Assembly: GCA_964393275.1 (NCBI GenBank)
Contig: CAYMTA010000008.1
Coordinates: 1 to 64,000, forward strand
Direction of reading: 5' to 3'
Source of the DNA: SLRI01 sp964393275
GTDB lineage: Bacteria; Pseudomonadota; Alphaproteobacteria; Geminicoccales; Geminicoccaceae
Length of the DNA: 64,000 nucleotides
The notes beneath the pieces are model-generated. The model was not told the DNA's origin and made no database searches. It worked only from the letters and a program-made list of their open reading frames with translations. The position numbers were made by a program, and so were the translations under genes. Positions 36,951 to 46,216 of the stretch are shown here, piece after piece (position 1 is the first letter of the stretch; each line of letters opens with the position of its first letter).

Positions 36951-38093
36951 ATGACAGCAATCGCCGACATGGCCATCATCGACACCGCCCCGCGGCCGGG
37001 ACTGGGCGAGCGGTTCGACAGGCACGCCGGCCGCCTGATGGTCCTGCCGGCGGTCGTCATCCTGCTCTGCTTCGCGATCTTTCCGCTCATCATCTCGGCC
37101 TACCTGGCCCTGTCGCGCTTCGCCCTGGCACCCGGTGGCTTCACGCTGAAGTTCATCGGCCTCGCCAATTTCAGGAAGCTGCTCTCGGGCTCGCAGCAGT
37201 ACCATTTCCTCGGCACGTTCGGCGCCTTCGGACCGGTCGACTGGGGTCTTCTGGCGCTCGCGGTGCTCGGGCTCCTCTACCTCATGGCGCGCTACCTTCT
37301 GGGTGGCGGGGTCACGGTCATGGGCACCATCGGCCGGCTGATCTCCCTGAGCCTCGCGATGGGCCTCGTCGTCGTCGCCGTGGCGACGCTCGCCACCAGC
37401 GGCGTGCCCGGCACGCTGGTCACCACCCTGCTCTACGTGCTGATCGGCGTCAGCGTGCAATTCCTGCTCGGCCTCGGGCTCGCCCTGCTCTGCGCCCAGC
37501 CGATCCGCGGCCGCAATTTTTTCCGGGTGCTCTTTTTCGTGCCGCTGATGGTGACCCCGGTTGGCATCGCCTACACGTTCCGGATGCTGGCGGACATGCA
37601 GAAAGGGCCGTTCGCGCCGCTCGTTCGCTCGTTCGGCGTCGGCGAGTGGTCCTGGGCGACGGAGGCCTGGTCGGCCCGCCTCATGGTGCTGGTCGGCGAC
37701 ACCTGGCAGTGGACGCCCTTCATGTTCATCGTGCTCCTCGCGGCGGTCGAGAACCAGCCGCGCGAGCAGGTTGAGGCGGCGCGGCTCGATGGCGCCGGCG
37801 GCCTGCAGATCTTCCGCGACATCACCTGGCCGGCGATCGCCCCGGTGGCCGGGACGGTCGTGCTGATCCGGCTGATCGAGGCCTTCAAGATCATCGACCT
37901 GCCCAACGTCCTGACCGGCGGCGGGCCGGGCCTCGCCACGGAATCCATGACGCTGCACGCCTTCATCGCCTGGCGGACGCAGGATCTGGGGGCTTCGGCG
38001 GCGGTCGGCTACATGCTGCTCTTCGTCTCGACCGTGGTCTGCATCACCTTCTTCAACTTCGTGGTCCGGCCGTCGCGCCGGCTCGAATCATGA
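36951..38093 (+). CDS. Sugar ABC transporter permease 1 (MalF/UgpA-type), 380 aa
   Basis: Membrane protein with the permease loop 'EAARLDGAGGLQIFRDITWP' (~272-291; EAA motif). N-terminal 'LMVLPAVVILLCFAIFPLII' and 'YLALSRF' are typical. Unusually, a hydrophobic insert of about 60-70 residues (~95-160: GLLALAVLGLLYLMARYLLG, then ISLSLAMGLVVVAVATLA) adds two extra helices between TM1 and the canonical core. The downstream permease has a comparable insert, so both subunits share the feature. Confidence 0.85.
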   Translation: MTAIADMAIIDTAPRPGLGERFDRHAGRLMVLPAVVILLCFAIFPLIISAYLALSRFALAPGGFTLKFIGLANFRKLLSGSQQYHFLGTFGAFGPVDWGLLALAVLGLLYLMARYLLGGGVTVMGTIGRLISLSLAMGLVVVAVATLATSGVPGTLVTTLLYVLIGVSVQFLLGLGLALLCAQPIRGRNFFRVLFFVPLMVTPVGIAYTFRMLADMQKGPFAPLVRSFGVGEWSWATEAWSARLMVLVGDTWQWTPFMFIVLLAAVENQPREQVEAARLDGAGGLQIFRDITWPAIAPVAGTVVLIRLIEAFKIIDLPNVLTGGGPGLATESMTLHAFIAWRTQDLGASAAVGYMLLFVSTVVCITFFNFVVRPSRRLES

Positions 38094-39136
38094 GCGCCGA
38101 CCGCCGCTCGCTTCGCCGGCGCCTGTTCGAGCCGGTGGCGCTCGACCGCCAGGCACCGGTGCCGAAGGTCGCGACCTATGCCCTCCTGGTCTTCTGGGCG
38201 CTGGTCGTCCTGGTGCCCCTCTACTGGGTGCTGATCACCTCGTTCAAGCTGAAGGGCGAGGTCGACAACGGCCCGTTCTACATTCCCTTCGTCGACTTCA
38301 CGCCCTCGCTCGAGGCCTGGGACTTCATGCTGCTGGAGAACAACACGCTGGGACCCTACATCAACTCGGTCGTGGCGGCGCTCGGCAGCACCGTCGTCGC
38401 CGTGGTGGTGGGAGCGCTCGCCGCCTATGCCCTGGTGCGCACGCGGCTCGAGGTGAAGCTGGCCACGGTTCTCGCCTTTCTCGTCCTCCTCGCGGGAACG
38501 ATCGCCGCGGTCGTGACCCTGGGCGTGCCCTGGCCGATAGCGCTGGGTGCCGCGGTCGTGCTCTTCATCCTCGCGGTCTTCACCCTGACCCATCGGGCGC
38601 GGCTGGCCCTCGGCAATCGCGACATCGAGTTCTGGATCATCTCCAACCGCATCATGCCGCCGATCGTGGCCGTGCTGCCGATCTACATCATGTTCCAGCA
38701 GCTTCGGCTGCTCGACACACAGCTCGCCCTGGTCGCGACCTATGCGGCCGTCAACCTGCCGATCGTCGTCTGGCTGACGCGCGACTTCTTCGCCGCCATC
38801 CCGATCGACCTCGAGGAGAGCGCCGAGATCGACGGTGCCTCGAAGTTTCGGGTGTTCTTCACCATCGCCCTGCCGCTGGTCCGCTCCGGGCTCGTCGCGA
38901 CGTTTCTGCTGGTCCTCATCCTCGCCTGGAACGAGTACCTCCTCGCCCTCTTCCTCACCAATGCAAACGCACAGACCATGCCCGTCCTGGTGTCGGCGCA
39001 GAACACCACGCGCGGACCGCAATGGTGGAACATGTCGGTGCTGATCGTCGTCATGATCGCCCCGGTCGTCGTCATCGCCACCGTCCTGCAGAAGCATATC
39101 GCGCGCGGCCTCCTGGTCGGCGCCGTCAAGGGCTAG
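38090..39136 (+). CDS. Sugar ABC transporter permease 2 (MalG/UgpE-type), 348 aa
   Basis: ATG overlaps the first permease stop. N-terminal TM 'ALLVFWALVVLVPLYWVLIT', conserved 'SVVAALGSTVVAVVVGALAA', EAA-like 'ESAEIDGASKFRVFFTIALP' (~241-260). An insert after TM3 (~120-160: LATVLAFLVLLAGTIAAVVT and ALGAAVVLFILAVFTLTH) adds two helices before 'ISNRIMPPIVAVLPIYIMFQ'. Forms the channel with permease 1. Confidence 0.86.
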   Translation: MSADRRSLRRRLFEPVALDRQAPVPKVATYALLVFWALVVLVPLYWVLITSFKLKGEVDNGPFYIPFVDFTPSLEAWDFMLLENNTLGPYINSVVAALGSTVVAVVVGALAAYALVRTRLEVKLATVLAFLVLLAGTIAAVVTLGVPWPIALGAAVVLFILAVFTLTHRARLALGNRDIEFWIISNRIMPPIVAVLPIYIMFQQLRLLDTQLALVATYAAVNLPIVVWLTRDFFAAIPIDLEESAEIDGASKFRVFFTIALPLVRSGLVATFLLVLILAWNEYLLALFLTNANAQTMPVLVSAQNTTRGPQWWNMSVLIVVMIAPVVVIATVLQKHIARGLLVGAVKG

Positions 39137-39143
39137 GATCAGG

Positions 39144-40202
39144 ATGCGCGTGACTCTCTCCAACATCTTCAAGTCCTTCGGCGCGGTCCAGGTGGTCAAG
39201 GGCCTCGACCTCGAGATCGCGGATGGCGAGTTCCTCGTGCTGCTCGGACCCTCGGGCTGCGGCAAGACGACGGCCCTTCGGATGGTCGCCGGGCTCGAAT
39301 CGGTCACCTCCGGGCGGATCGCGATCGGCGAGCGCGATGTCACCCAGGTGCTGCCGAAGTACCGCGACATCGCGATGGTCTTTCAGTCCTACGCGCTCTA
39401 CCCGCACATGACCGTGGCAAGGAACATCGGCTATCCCTTGAAGCTGCGCGGCGTGCCCAAGGGGGAGCAGGAGACGCAGATCCGGGCGGCGGCCGAGAAG
39501 GTCCATCTCGAGGACTATCTGGACCGCTTTCCCCGCCAGCTCTCCGGCGGCCAGCGGCAGCGCGTGGCGCTGGCGCGGGCCATCGTGCGGCGGCCGAGCG
39601 TCTTCCTCATGGACGAGCCCTTGTCCAACCTCGATGCCAAGCTGCGCAGCAACATGCGCGCCGAGCTGAAGCATCTTCAGGAGGAGCTCGGCATCACCAC
39701 CATCTACGTCACCCACGACCAGATCGAGGCGATGACGCTCGCCCATCGCGTCGCGGTGATGAACCAGGGCGTCGTGCAGCAGATCGCGGCCCCGCGCGAG
39801 ATCTACGACAACCCGGCCAACCTGTTCGTTGCCGGCTTTATCGGCTCGCCGCCAATGAACACGCTGACCGGACCGATCGAGGGCGGTGCCTTCGTCGTGC
39901 CGGAGGGCAGGGTGGCGGTGGACGGCTATCCGCCGAGGTCGGCGGTGGTCTTCGGCTTTCGCCCCGAGGACGCCCGGATCGTGGCCCCGGAAGGGGCCGA
40001 CTTGCAAGCGACGGTCTTCGCTTGCGAGCTCACCGGCAACGAGACCATCGTCACCTGCAACGTCGACAGGACGCCGGTCGTCGTGAAGATGGACAAGAAC
40101 TACGACATCCGGGCGAGGACGGCCGTCGGCATCGCCATCGACCCTGCCAAGGTCCGCCTCTTCGACGCGGCCAGCGGGGAGAAGATCGCGGTCGGCGGGT
40201 AG
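39144..40202 (+). CDS. Sugar ABC transporter ATPase (MalK/UgpC-type), 352 aa
   Basis: Walker A GPSGCGKTTALR (~36-47), Q-loop 'MVFQSYALYPHMTV', signature LSGGQRQRVALARA (~133-146), Walker B FLMDEPLSNLDAKLR (~154-168), H-loop THDQIEAMTLAHR. The C-terminal ~120 residues form the OB-like regulatory domain of the MalK class. Last gene of the transporter operon, 8 bp after permease 2. Energises import. Confidence 0.92.
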   Translation: MRVTLSNIFKSFGAVQVVKGLDLEIADGEFLVLLGPSGCGKTTALRMVAGLESVTSGRIAIGERDVTQVLPKYRDIAMVFQSYALYPHMTVARNIGYPLKLRGVPKGEQETQIRAAAEKVHLEDYLDRFPRQLSGGQRQRVALARAIVRRPSVFLMDEPLSNLDAKLRSNMRAELKHLQEELGITTIYVTHDQIEAMTLAHRVAVMNQGVVQQIAAPREIYDNPANLFVAGFIGSPPMNTLTGPIEGGAFVVPEGRVAVDGYPPRSAVVFGFRPEDARIVAPEGADLQATVFACELTGNETIVTCNVDRTPVVVKMDKNYDIRARTAVGIAIDPAKVRLFDAASGEKIAVGG

Positions 40203-40223
40203 GGCGCGACCGCGATCGGCGCC

Positions 40224-40985
40224 TCAGATCGAGCCCGCTTCGACCATGTAGTTGTTGGCGGTGCACATCGCGGCATCATCGGAGGCGAGAAAGAGCACCA
40301 TTCGGGCGAGGTAGACCGGCTCGATCAGGTCGGGCAGGCACTGCCGCTGAAGGTGCTTCTCCAGCGTCTCCGGCGTGGCCCAGAGCGTCTTCTGCCGCTC
40401 GGTCATGACCCAGCCCGGCACGACGGTGTTGACGCGGATCCGATGCGGGCCCAGGTCGCGCGCCATGCCGCGGGTCAGGCCGTGCACCGCGGCCTTGGAC
40501 TGGGTGTAGACCGGAAAGCCGCCCGAGGCCTCCCACCAGGAGTTCGAGCCGAAATTGATGATGGAGCCCTTGCCCGCCTCGATCATGCCGGGGGCGACCG
40601 TCTGGATGGCGAAGAACATGTGGCGCAGATTGGTCGCGATTCGCTCGTCGTAGTATTCGGGTGTCACGTCCTGCCAGCCGTGCCGGTCGTCGCGCGCGGC
40701 GTTGTTGACCAGCACCGTGGCGGGTCCATGTGCTGCCTCGACGGCCGCGAAGGCGCGCTTCAGCGCCTCGATGTCGCGCAGATCGCATGCTTCGAAATAA
40801 ACCTTCGCACCCGCGCCGCGCAACTCGTCGGCGAGGGCGGTGCCGCGGTCGCTGTCGAGGTCGACGAAGCCCACCCGGCTGCCCTGGTCGGCAAAGGCGC
40901 GGACCACCTGCTCGCCGATGCCGGACGCACCACCGGTGACCAGAACGGCGGCATCGGCGAGGCTGGGATAACGGGCGAACTTCAT
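40224..40985 (-). CDS. SDR dehydrogenase, D-xylose 1-dehydrogenase (XylB)-like, 253 aa
   Basis: Short-chain dehydrogenase: nucleotide-binding TGGASGIGE (~17-25), catalytic Ser/Tyr/Lys in 'NFGSNSW' and YTQSKAA (~155-161), NNA motif. Distinctive blocks 'NNAARDDRHGWQDVTPEYYD', 'ERIATNLRHMFFAIQTVAPG', 'SDDAAMCTANNYMVEAG' match Caulobacter XylB-type NAD-dependent pentose dehydrogenases. It would oxidise D-xylose or L-arabinose to the lactone. GAGGAG site precedes ATG 40985. It is convergent with the ABC importer genes, supporting pentose use. Confidence 0.75.
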   Translation of the reverse strand: MKFARYPSLADAAVLVTGGASGIGEQVVRAFADQGSRVGFVDLDSDRGTALADELRGAGAKVYFEACDLRDIEALKRAFAAVEAAHGPATVLVNNAARDDRHGWQDVTPEYYDERIATNLRHMFFAIQTVAPGMIEAGKGSIINFGSNSWWEASGGFPVYTQSKAAVHGLTRGMARDLGPHRIRVNTVVPGWVMTERQKTLWATPETLEKHLQRQCLPDLIEPVYLARMVLFLASDDAAMCTANNYMVEAGSI

Positions 40986-41060
40986 GGGCTGCTCCTCAAG
41001 GCTGTGGCTCGGCTTGGCACTCTCCTCTGGGAGCATCGCGCGGCTGCGTCAAGGCCGGCC

Positions 41061-41837
41061 TCAGCCCGTCTTCGCCCGCTGCCAGAGGGCTTCGAGCGTC
41101 GCGAGGTCCAGCTCGCCGAGCGGTGCTTCGCTGTCCCGCTCCATCCGGCGAAAGCGCGTCTCGAACTTGGCGTTGGCACGCCTGAGCGCGGTCTCCGGGT
41201 CGAGCCCGAGCCAGCGTGCGTGGTTGACGAGGGTGAAGAGAAGGTCGCCCAGCTCCAGCTCGCGCTCGTCCGGCGGGGCCCTTTCGATCTCGTCGAGCTC
41301 CTCGTTGACCTTGTCGCGGACACCCTCGAGGTCGGGCCAGTCGAAACCGGCCTGGCGAGCACGCTTTTGCAGCTTGAGGGCGCGGGTCAGCGCCGGCAGG
41401 CCGCGCGGCAGGTTGTCGAGGAGGCTAGGCGTCGCGCCGTCGGCCGCGGCCTTCGCCTGACGCTCGGCGGCCTTGAGCGATTCCCAATGCTCGCGCTGGG
41501 CCTCGGCGCTCTTGACCTCGGCGTCGCCGAAGACGTGGGGGTGCCGGGCCACCATCTTGTCGGCGATCGCCGTGGCCACGTCGTCGAAGGCGAAGTGTCC
41601 GGCCTCGGCCGCCATCTGCGCGTGGTAGACGACCTGCAGCAGGAGATCGCCGAGCTCGCCCCGAAGCTCGTCCCATTGGGCCCGCTCGATGGCATCCGCC
41701 ACCTCGTAAGCCTCCTCGATCGTGTAGGGGGCGATGGTGGCGAACGTCTGCTCGATGTCCCAGGGGCAGCCGGCCTCGGGATCGCGCAGGCGCCGCATCA
41801 CGGCGAGCAGGCGGTCGATCGGCCGCTCGACGCTCAA
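41061..41837 (-). CDS. mazG: Nucleoside triphosphate pyrophosphohydrolase MazG, 258 aa
   Basis: Two MazG domains are seen: residues ~10-110 with 'LRDPEAGCPWDIEQTFATIA', 'YTIEEAYEVADAIE' and the metal-binding 'ELGDLLLQVVYHAQMA' (E-x-x-D), and ~165-255 with 'KVNEELDEIERA' and 'ELELGDLLFTLVNHARWLGL'. Hydrolyses non-canonical or all NTPs to NMP and PPi. The stop of xseA overlaps its start by four bases. Confidence 0.95.
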   Translation of the reverse strand: MSVERPIDRLLAVMRRLRDPEAGCPWDIEQTFATIAPYTIEEAYEVADAIERAQWDELRGELGDLLLQVVYHAQMAAEAGHFAFDDVATAIADKMVARHPHVFGDAEVKSAEAQREHWESLKAAERQAKAAADGATPSLLDNLPRGLPALTRALKLQKRARQAGFDWPDLEGVRDKVNEELDEIERAPPDERELELGDLLFTLVNHARWLGLDPETALRRANAKFETRFRRMERDSEAPLGELDLATLEALWQRAKTG

Positions 41838-43231
41838 AGAAGCGTGCCCTGGTCCGGGGCCGGGCCGACAGGCCGGCGGCGAGGCCTGGGTGGCTCGCCC
41901 GGCACGACCGGGAGGCGCCCATCGGCGAACTCGATCTCCAGAAGAGCCTCCGCACGGGCCGCCTCGACGCTGGTGACCAGGCCGCCCGAGGCGCCGTGCA
42001 CGAGAGCGTATCCCCGATCCAGCACGCGGCGATGGCTCAGGCTCTCCAAAAGCTTGACCGGCCCGTCGAGGCTGCGATGCAGCTCGCGCAGACGATCGGC
42101 GATCCGCTGGTCGAGCTTTTCCGCCGGCAGCCGGGAGAGGTCGCGCTCGGCCTGGCGGACGCGATCCAGCACCAGCTCGCCGAGCCGGGCATGGCGCGCG
42201 CCGACGCGCTCGGCCTGATCCTCGAGCACGGCGAGCGGTGTGCGCAGGCGCAGCCGCTCGGTGAGATCGTCGAGCCGCTGCTCGGCGAAGCGCAGAAGGG
42301 CCAAGGGATCAGGAAGGCCCCGGGCGAGCCCGTCGAGCCCCTGGCGGCGGTTCTGGAGGCCGCGCTCGAGCGCGTGGATCAGCCGCTCGGCCAGTCCCTC
42401 GGTATTGGCCAGAAGCTCGGCCCGGACCGGCACCGCCATCTCGGCGGCGGCGGTCGGCGTGGGCGCGCGGCGGTCGGCGACGAAGTCGATCAGCGTCGTG
42501 TCGGTCTCGTGGCCAACGGCCGAGATCAGCGGGATCGTGCAGGCGGCAACCGCGCGCGCCACCACCTCCTCGTTGAAGGCCCAGAGATCCTCGATCGAGC
42601 CGCCGCCCCGGGCGACGATCAACAGATCGGGTGCGGGGATGGCACCCTCGGCGGCGAGCCGGTCGAAGCCGGCGATGGCGGCCGCGATCTGCTCGGCGGC
42701 ACCCTCGCCCTGGACCGCCACGGGCCAGAGCAGGACGGGCAGGGGGAAGCGCTCGGCCAGGCGGTGCAGGATGTCGCGCAGCACGGCGCCGGTGGGCGAG
42801 GTGACGAGGCCGATTCGGCTCGGCAAATAGGGCAAAGGCTGCTTGCGCTCCGGCGCGAACAGGCCCTCGGCGGCGAGCCGCTGCTTGCGCTCCTCGAAGA
42901 GCGCCATGAGGGCGCCGACCCCTGCCGGCTCCATGTGCTCGATGACGAGCTGGTAGCGCGAGCGACCGGGATATGTCGTGAGCCGGCCGGTGGCGATGAC
43001 CTCCAGCCCGTCCTCCGGCTGGAAGCCGAGCCCGCTCGCCGTGCCGCGCCAGCAGACGCCATCGAGCACGGCCTTGTCGTCCTTGAGCGCCAGATAGAGA
43101 TGGCCGCTCGAGGCGCGCTTGAAGCCGGAGATCTCGCCCCTGACCCGGACGAGGCCGTAGGCATCCTCGATCGTCTTCTTCAGCGCGAAGGCGATCTCGG
43201 AGACCGAGTACTCGTGCAGGTTGGAGACCAT
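41834..43231 (-). CDS. xseA: Exodeoxyribonuclease VII large subunit, 465 aa
   Basis: N-terminal OB-fold (EYSVSEIAFALKKTIEDAYG, then VRVRGEISGFKRASSGHLYL) and the catalytic core 'PSRIGLVTSPTGAVLRDILH', 'GGGSIEDLWAFNEE', 'PLISAVGHETDTTLIDFVAD' are diagnostic of XseA. A long coiled-coil C-terminal region (~270-400) binds XseB subunits. The small subunit gene is not in view. ATG follows a short gap from asd and overlaps mazG downstream. Confidence 0.95.
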   Translation of the reverse strand: MVSNLHEYSVSEIAFALKKTIEDAYGLVRVRGEISGFKRASSGHLYLALKDDKAVLDGVCWRGTASGLGFQPEDGLEVIATGRLTTYPGRSRYQLVIEHMEPAGVGALMALFEERKQRLAAEGLFAPERKQPLPYLPSRIGLVTSPTGAVLRDILHRLAERFPLPVLLWPVAVQGEGAAEQIAAAIAGFDRLAAEGAIPAPDLLIVARGGGSIEDLWAFNEEVVARAVAACTIPLISAVGHETDTTLIDFVADRRAPTPTAAAEMAVPVRAELLANTEGLAERLIHALERGLQNRRQGLDGLARGLPDPLALLRFAEQRLDDLTERLRLRTPLAVLEDQAERVGARHARLGELVLDRVRQAERDLSRLPAEKLDQRIADRLRELHRSLDGPVKLLESLSHRRVLDRGYALVHGASGGLVTSVEAARAEALLEIEFADGRLPVVPGEPPRPRRRPVGPAPDQGTLL

Positions 43232-43273
43232 GCCTGCGGCTTACCAGCCGGATGGCCGGCCGTCGACCGCCAG

Positions 43274-44290
43274 CTAGATGTAGCCTTCCTCGATCAGCGC
43301 CTGGGCGATCTGCACGGTGTTGAGGGCCGCACCCTTGCGCAGGTTGTCGGCCACCACCCAGAGGTTCAGCCCGTGCGGCACGGTCGGGTCCTTGCGGATG
43401 CGCGAGACGAAGGTCGCATGGTCGCCGACGCAATCGATCTGCGTCGCGTACTCGTCGTCCTCGGGCCGGTCGATGACCAGGATGCCCTTGAACTCGTGCA
43501 GCGCGTGCCGTGCCTCCTCCGGCTCGAGCGGCTCCTCGAACTCGACATTGAGCGCCAGCGCATGACCGACGAAGACCGGCACCCGCACGCAGGTCGCCGT
43601 CACCTCGATCGAGGGATCGAGGATCTTCCGGGTCTCGACCGCCATCTTCCACTCTTCCCTGGTCGAGCCGTCCTCGAGGAAGCTGTCGATCCTGGGAATG
43701 CAGTTGAAGGCGATCTGCTTGCTGAAGACCTTCGGCTCCTGCTTGGCGTTCATGTAGATCGACTTGGTCTGGTCGAAGAGCTCGTCCATCGCCTCCTGGC
43801 CGGCGCCGCTCACCGACTGATAGGTGGCGACGACGACGCGCTTGATGCGTGCCAGATCGTGCAGCGGCTTGAGCGCCATGACCATCTGGATGGTCGAGCA
43901 GTTGGGGTTGGCGATGATGTTCTTGTTGCGGAACTCGACCAGCGCCTCCGGATTGACCTCCGGCACGATCAGCGGGATCTCGGGGTGCATGCGGAACTGC
44001 GAGGTGTTGTCGATCACCACGCAGCCGGCCGCGGCGGCGCGCGGCGCCTGCACCGCGGAGACGGCGGCACCGGGCGAGAAGAGCCCGAGATCGACGCCCT
44101 CGAAGTCGAAGCTGGCGAGATCCCTGACCTTCAGCCGCTTGTCGTCGCCATAGGCGACCTCCCGGCCGACCGAGCGCTCCGAGGCGAGCGGAATGATCTC
44201 GTCCGCCGGAAAGCGGAGCTCCTCGAGGATGTTCAGAATTTCCTGGCCGACCGCCCCGGTGGCGCCGGCTACAGCAACGCGATAACCCAT
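43274..44290 (-). CDS. asd: Aspartate-semialdehyde dehydrogenase, 338 aa
   Basis: 'VAVAGATGAVGQEIL' NADP-binding start (~4-18), catalytic Cys in 'NPNCSTIQMVMALKPLH' (~128-144), 'ATYQSVSGAGQEAMDEL' and 'TCVRVPVFVGHALALNVEFE' are diagnostic. It reduces aspartyl phosphate to aspartate semialdehyde for lysine, threonine, methionine and peptidoglycan. Positioned after leuB on the same strand, the usual order in alphaproteobacteria. Confidence 0.96.
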   Translation of the reverse strand: MGYRVAVAGATGAVGQEILNILEELRFPADEIIPLASERSVGREVAYGDDKRLKVRDLASFDFEGVDLGLFSPGAAVSAVQAPRAAAAGCVVIDNTSQFRMHPEIPLIVPEVNPEALVEFRNKNIIANPNCSTIQMVMALKPLHDLARIKRVVVATYQSVSGAGQEAMDELFDQTKSIYMNAKQEPKVFSKQIAFNCIPRIDSFLEDGSTREEWKMAVETRKILDPSIEVTATCVRVPVFVGHALALNVEFEEPLEPEEARHALHEFKGILVIDRPEDDEYATQIDCVGDHATFVSRIRKDPTVPHGLNLWVVADNLRKGAALNTVQIAQALIEEGYI

Positions 44291-44311
44291 GGTTTCAACC
44301 CTTTGCGGCGC

Positions 44312-45424
44312 TCAGCCGAGAGAGGTGTCGAGCTCGTCGAGGACGGCTTGGCCCATGGCCGTCGTCGAGATCTCACGCATTCCCGGCTGCATGATATCGG
44401 CGGTCCGCCAGCCCTTGTCGAGCACGGCCGCGATCGCCTGCTCGACGCGGTCGGCCTCGACGCCGAGATCGAAGGAATAGCGCAGCATCATGGCGAAGCT
44501 GAGCAGCATGGCGAGCGGATTGGCCTTGCCCTGGCCGGCGATGTCGGGTGCGGAGCCGTGCACCGGCTCGTAGAGCGCCTTGCGCCTTCCGGTCCGGTCG
44601 GGAGCACCCAGCGAGGCCGAGGGCAGCATGCCGAGCGAGCCCGTGAGCATCGCCGCCGCGTCCGAGAGCAGGTCGCCGAAGAGGTTGTCGGTGACGATCA
44701 CGTCGAACTGCTTGGGCCGGCGAACGAGCTGCATGGCGCAGTTGTCGGCGTACATGTGGTCGAGCTTCACGTCCGCGAACTGCTCCTGGTGCAGCTTCGT
44801 CACCTCCTGCCGCCAGAGCACACCCGTGTGCATGACATTGGCCTTCTCGACCGAGGTCAGGCGGCCCTGGCGCTTGCGGCTGAGCTCGAAGCCGACGCTG
44901 GCGATCCTGCGGATCTCGGCCGTGGTATAGACTTGGGTGTCGACCGCCCGCCGCGTTCCATCGGGAAGCTCCTCGATGCCGCGCGGCTCGCCGAAATAGA
45001 CCCCGCCCGTCAGCTCACGAAGGATCAGGATGTCGAGGCCCTCGACCAGCTCCTTCTTCAGGGAGCTCGCCTCGGCGAGAGCCGGAAAGACCATGGCCGG
45101 CCTGAGATTGGCGAAGAGCTCCAGCTCCTTCCTCAGCCGCAGCAGGCCCTGCTCGGGCTTGAGGCGGAAGTCGAGCTGGTCGTAGGCCGGGCCACCCACG
45201 GCACCGAACACCACGGCATCGGCGGCCTTGGCGAGCGCCAGCGTGCTCTCGGCCAGGGGCGTGCCGTGCGAGTCATAGGCCGAGCCGCCGACGAGATCGG
45301 TCTCGCATTCGAAGCCGAGGCCCTGGCGGTCGCGGAACCAGCCGACCACGCGCTCGACCTCGCCCATCACCTCGGGGCCGATGCCGTCGCCGGGAAGCAG
45401 AAGCAGATTTCCGACCTGGTTCAT
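44312..45424 (-). CDS. leuB: 3-isopropylmalate dehydrogenase, 370 aa
   Basis: 'LLLLPGDGIGPEVMGEVERV' at the N-terminus, 'LRPAMVFPAL' , 'RELTGGVYFGEPRG', 'KLDHMYADNCAMQLVRRPKQ' in parts, and 'FDVIVTDNLFGDLLSDAAAM' (metal-binding Asp) are diagnostic. Oxidatively decarboxylates 3-isopropylmalate in leucine synthesis. Twenty-one bases precede asd. The ATG at 45,424 follows an 88-bp gap from leuD. Confidence 0.96.
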   Translation of the reverse strand: MNQVGNLLLLPGDGIGPEVMGEVERVVGWFRDRQGLGFECETDLVGGSAYDSHGTPLAESTLALAKAADAVVFGAVGGPAYDQLDFRLKPEQGLLRLRKELELFANLRPAMVFPALAEASSLKKELVEGLDILILRELTGGVYFGEPRGIEELPDGTRRAVDTQVYTTAEIRRIASVGFELSRKRQGRLTSVEKANVMHTGVLWRQEVTKLHQEQFADVKLDHMYADNCAMQLVRRPKQFDVIVTDNLFGDLLSDAAAMLTGSLGMLPSASLGAPDRTGRRKALYEPVHGSAPDIAGQGKANPLAMLLSFAMMLRYSFDLGVEADRVEQAIAAVLDKGWRTADIMQPGMREISTTAMGQAVLDELDTSLG

Positions 45425-45512
45425 TGTCCTGCAATCGAATGATGCGTTGCGAGGCGACGTCGTCGCCCCCGAGGTGATGGGCGTGGTAGAGCGCCCAGCG
45501 GAGCCGAGAAGC

Positions 45513-46136
45513 TCAGGCGGCGCTGGTATGGAGCCAGGGCTCGGCGGCCTTCTGCATGGCCTCGAAGCCGTCGATCGACTTGGCCTTGACCATGGTCAGG
45601 CCGATATCGTCGAGGCCGTTGAGCAGGCAGTGCTTGCTGAACGCATCGACCTCGAAATGGATCGGCTCGTTGCCGGTGGGCCGCGTGATCGTCTGGCTCT
45701 CGAGATCGATGGTGAACGGCCGCCCTTGCGCGTTCTCGGCCTCCTTCATCAGGAGGTCCACCGTCTCCTGCGGCAGGACGATCGGCAGGATGCCGTTCTT
45801 GAAGCAGTTGTTGAAGAAGATGTCGGCGAAGGAAGGGGCGATGACGCAACGTATGCCGAAATCGAGCAGCGCCCATGGCGCATGCTCGCGCGACGAGCCG
45901 CAGCCGAAGTTCTCGCCCGAGATCAGGATCTCGGCCTGGCGATAGGCCGGCCGGTTGAGGACGAAATCGGGCTTCTCCCTGCCCGACTGGTCGTAGCGCA
46001 TCTCGTCGAAGAGGTTCTTGCCGAGCCCGGTCCGCTGGATCGTCTTCAAGAACTGCTTGGGGATGATCTTGTCGGTGTCGACATTGATCATCGGCAGGGG
46101 GGCGGCGATCCCGGAGAGGGTCTTGAAGGCTTGCAT
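45513..46136 (-). CDS. leuD: 3-isopropylmalate dehydratase small subunit, 207 aa
   Basis: 'NVDTDKIIPKQFLKTIQRTG' (~21-40), 'GENFGCGSSREHAPWALLDF' (~70-89) and 'FADIFFNNCFKNGILPI' are characteristic LeuD motifs. Start MQAFKTLSG is chosen; an open frame extends 28 codons upstream but has no typical LeuD sequence. The large subunit gene leuC is not adjacent: corA intervenes upstream, so leuC is elsewhere. Confidence 0.95.
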   Translation of the reverse strand: MQAFKTLSGIAAPLPMINVDTDKIIPKQFLKTIQRTGLGKNLFDEMRYDQSGREKPDFVLNRPAYRQAEILISGENFGCGSSREHAPWALLDFGIRCVIAPSFADIFFNNCFKNGILPIVLPQETVDLLMKEAENAQGRPFTIDLESQTITRPTGNEPIHFEVDAFSKHCLLNGLDDIGLTMVKAKSIDGFEAMQKAAEPWLHTSAA

Positions 46137-46216
46137 GAACGGCTTCCGCTGGGCGTCGAGATGCCACGTGTCATAGGCGAGCGGCGCCGCTCGGGCAAGC
46201 GGGTGGGGGGCGCCTG

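Noticed and set aside
35229..37958. 909-codon minus-strand open frame
   Set aside because: Antisense to the sugar-binding protein and permease genes.
41996..45442. 1148-codon plus-strand open frame
   Set aside because: Antisense to xseA, asd and leuB; no plausible protein features.
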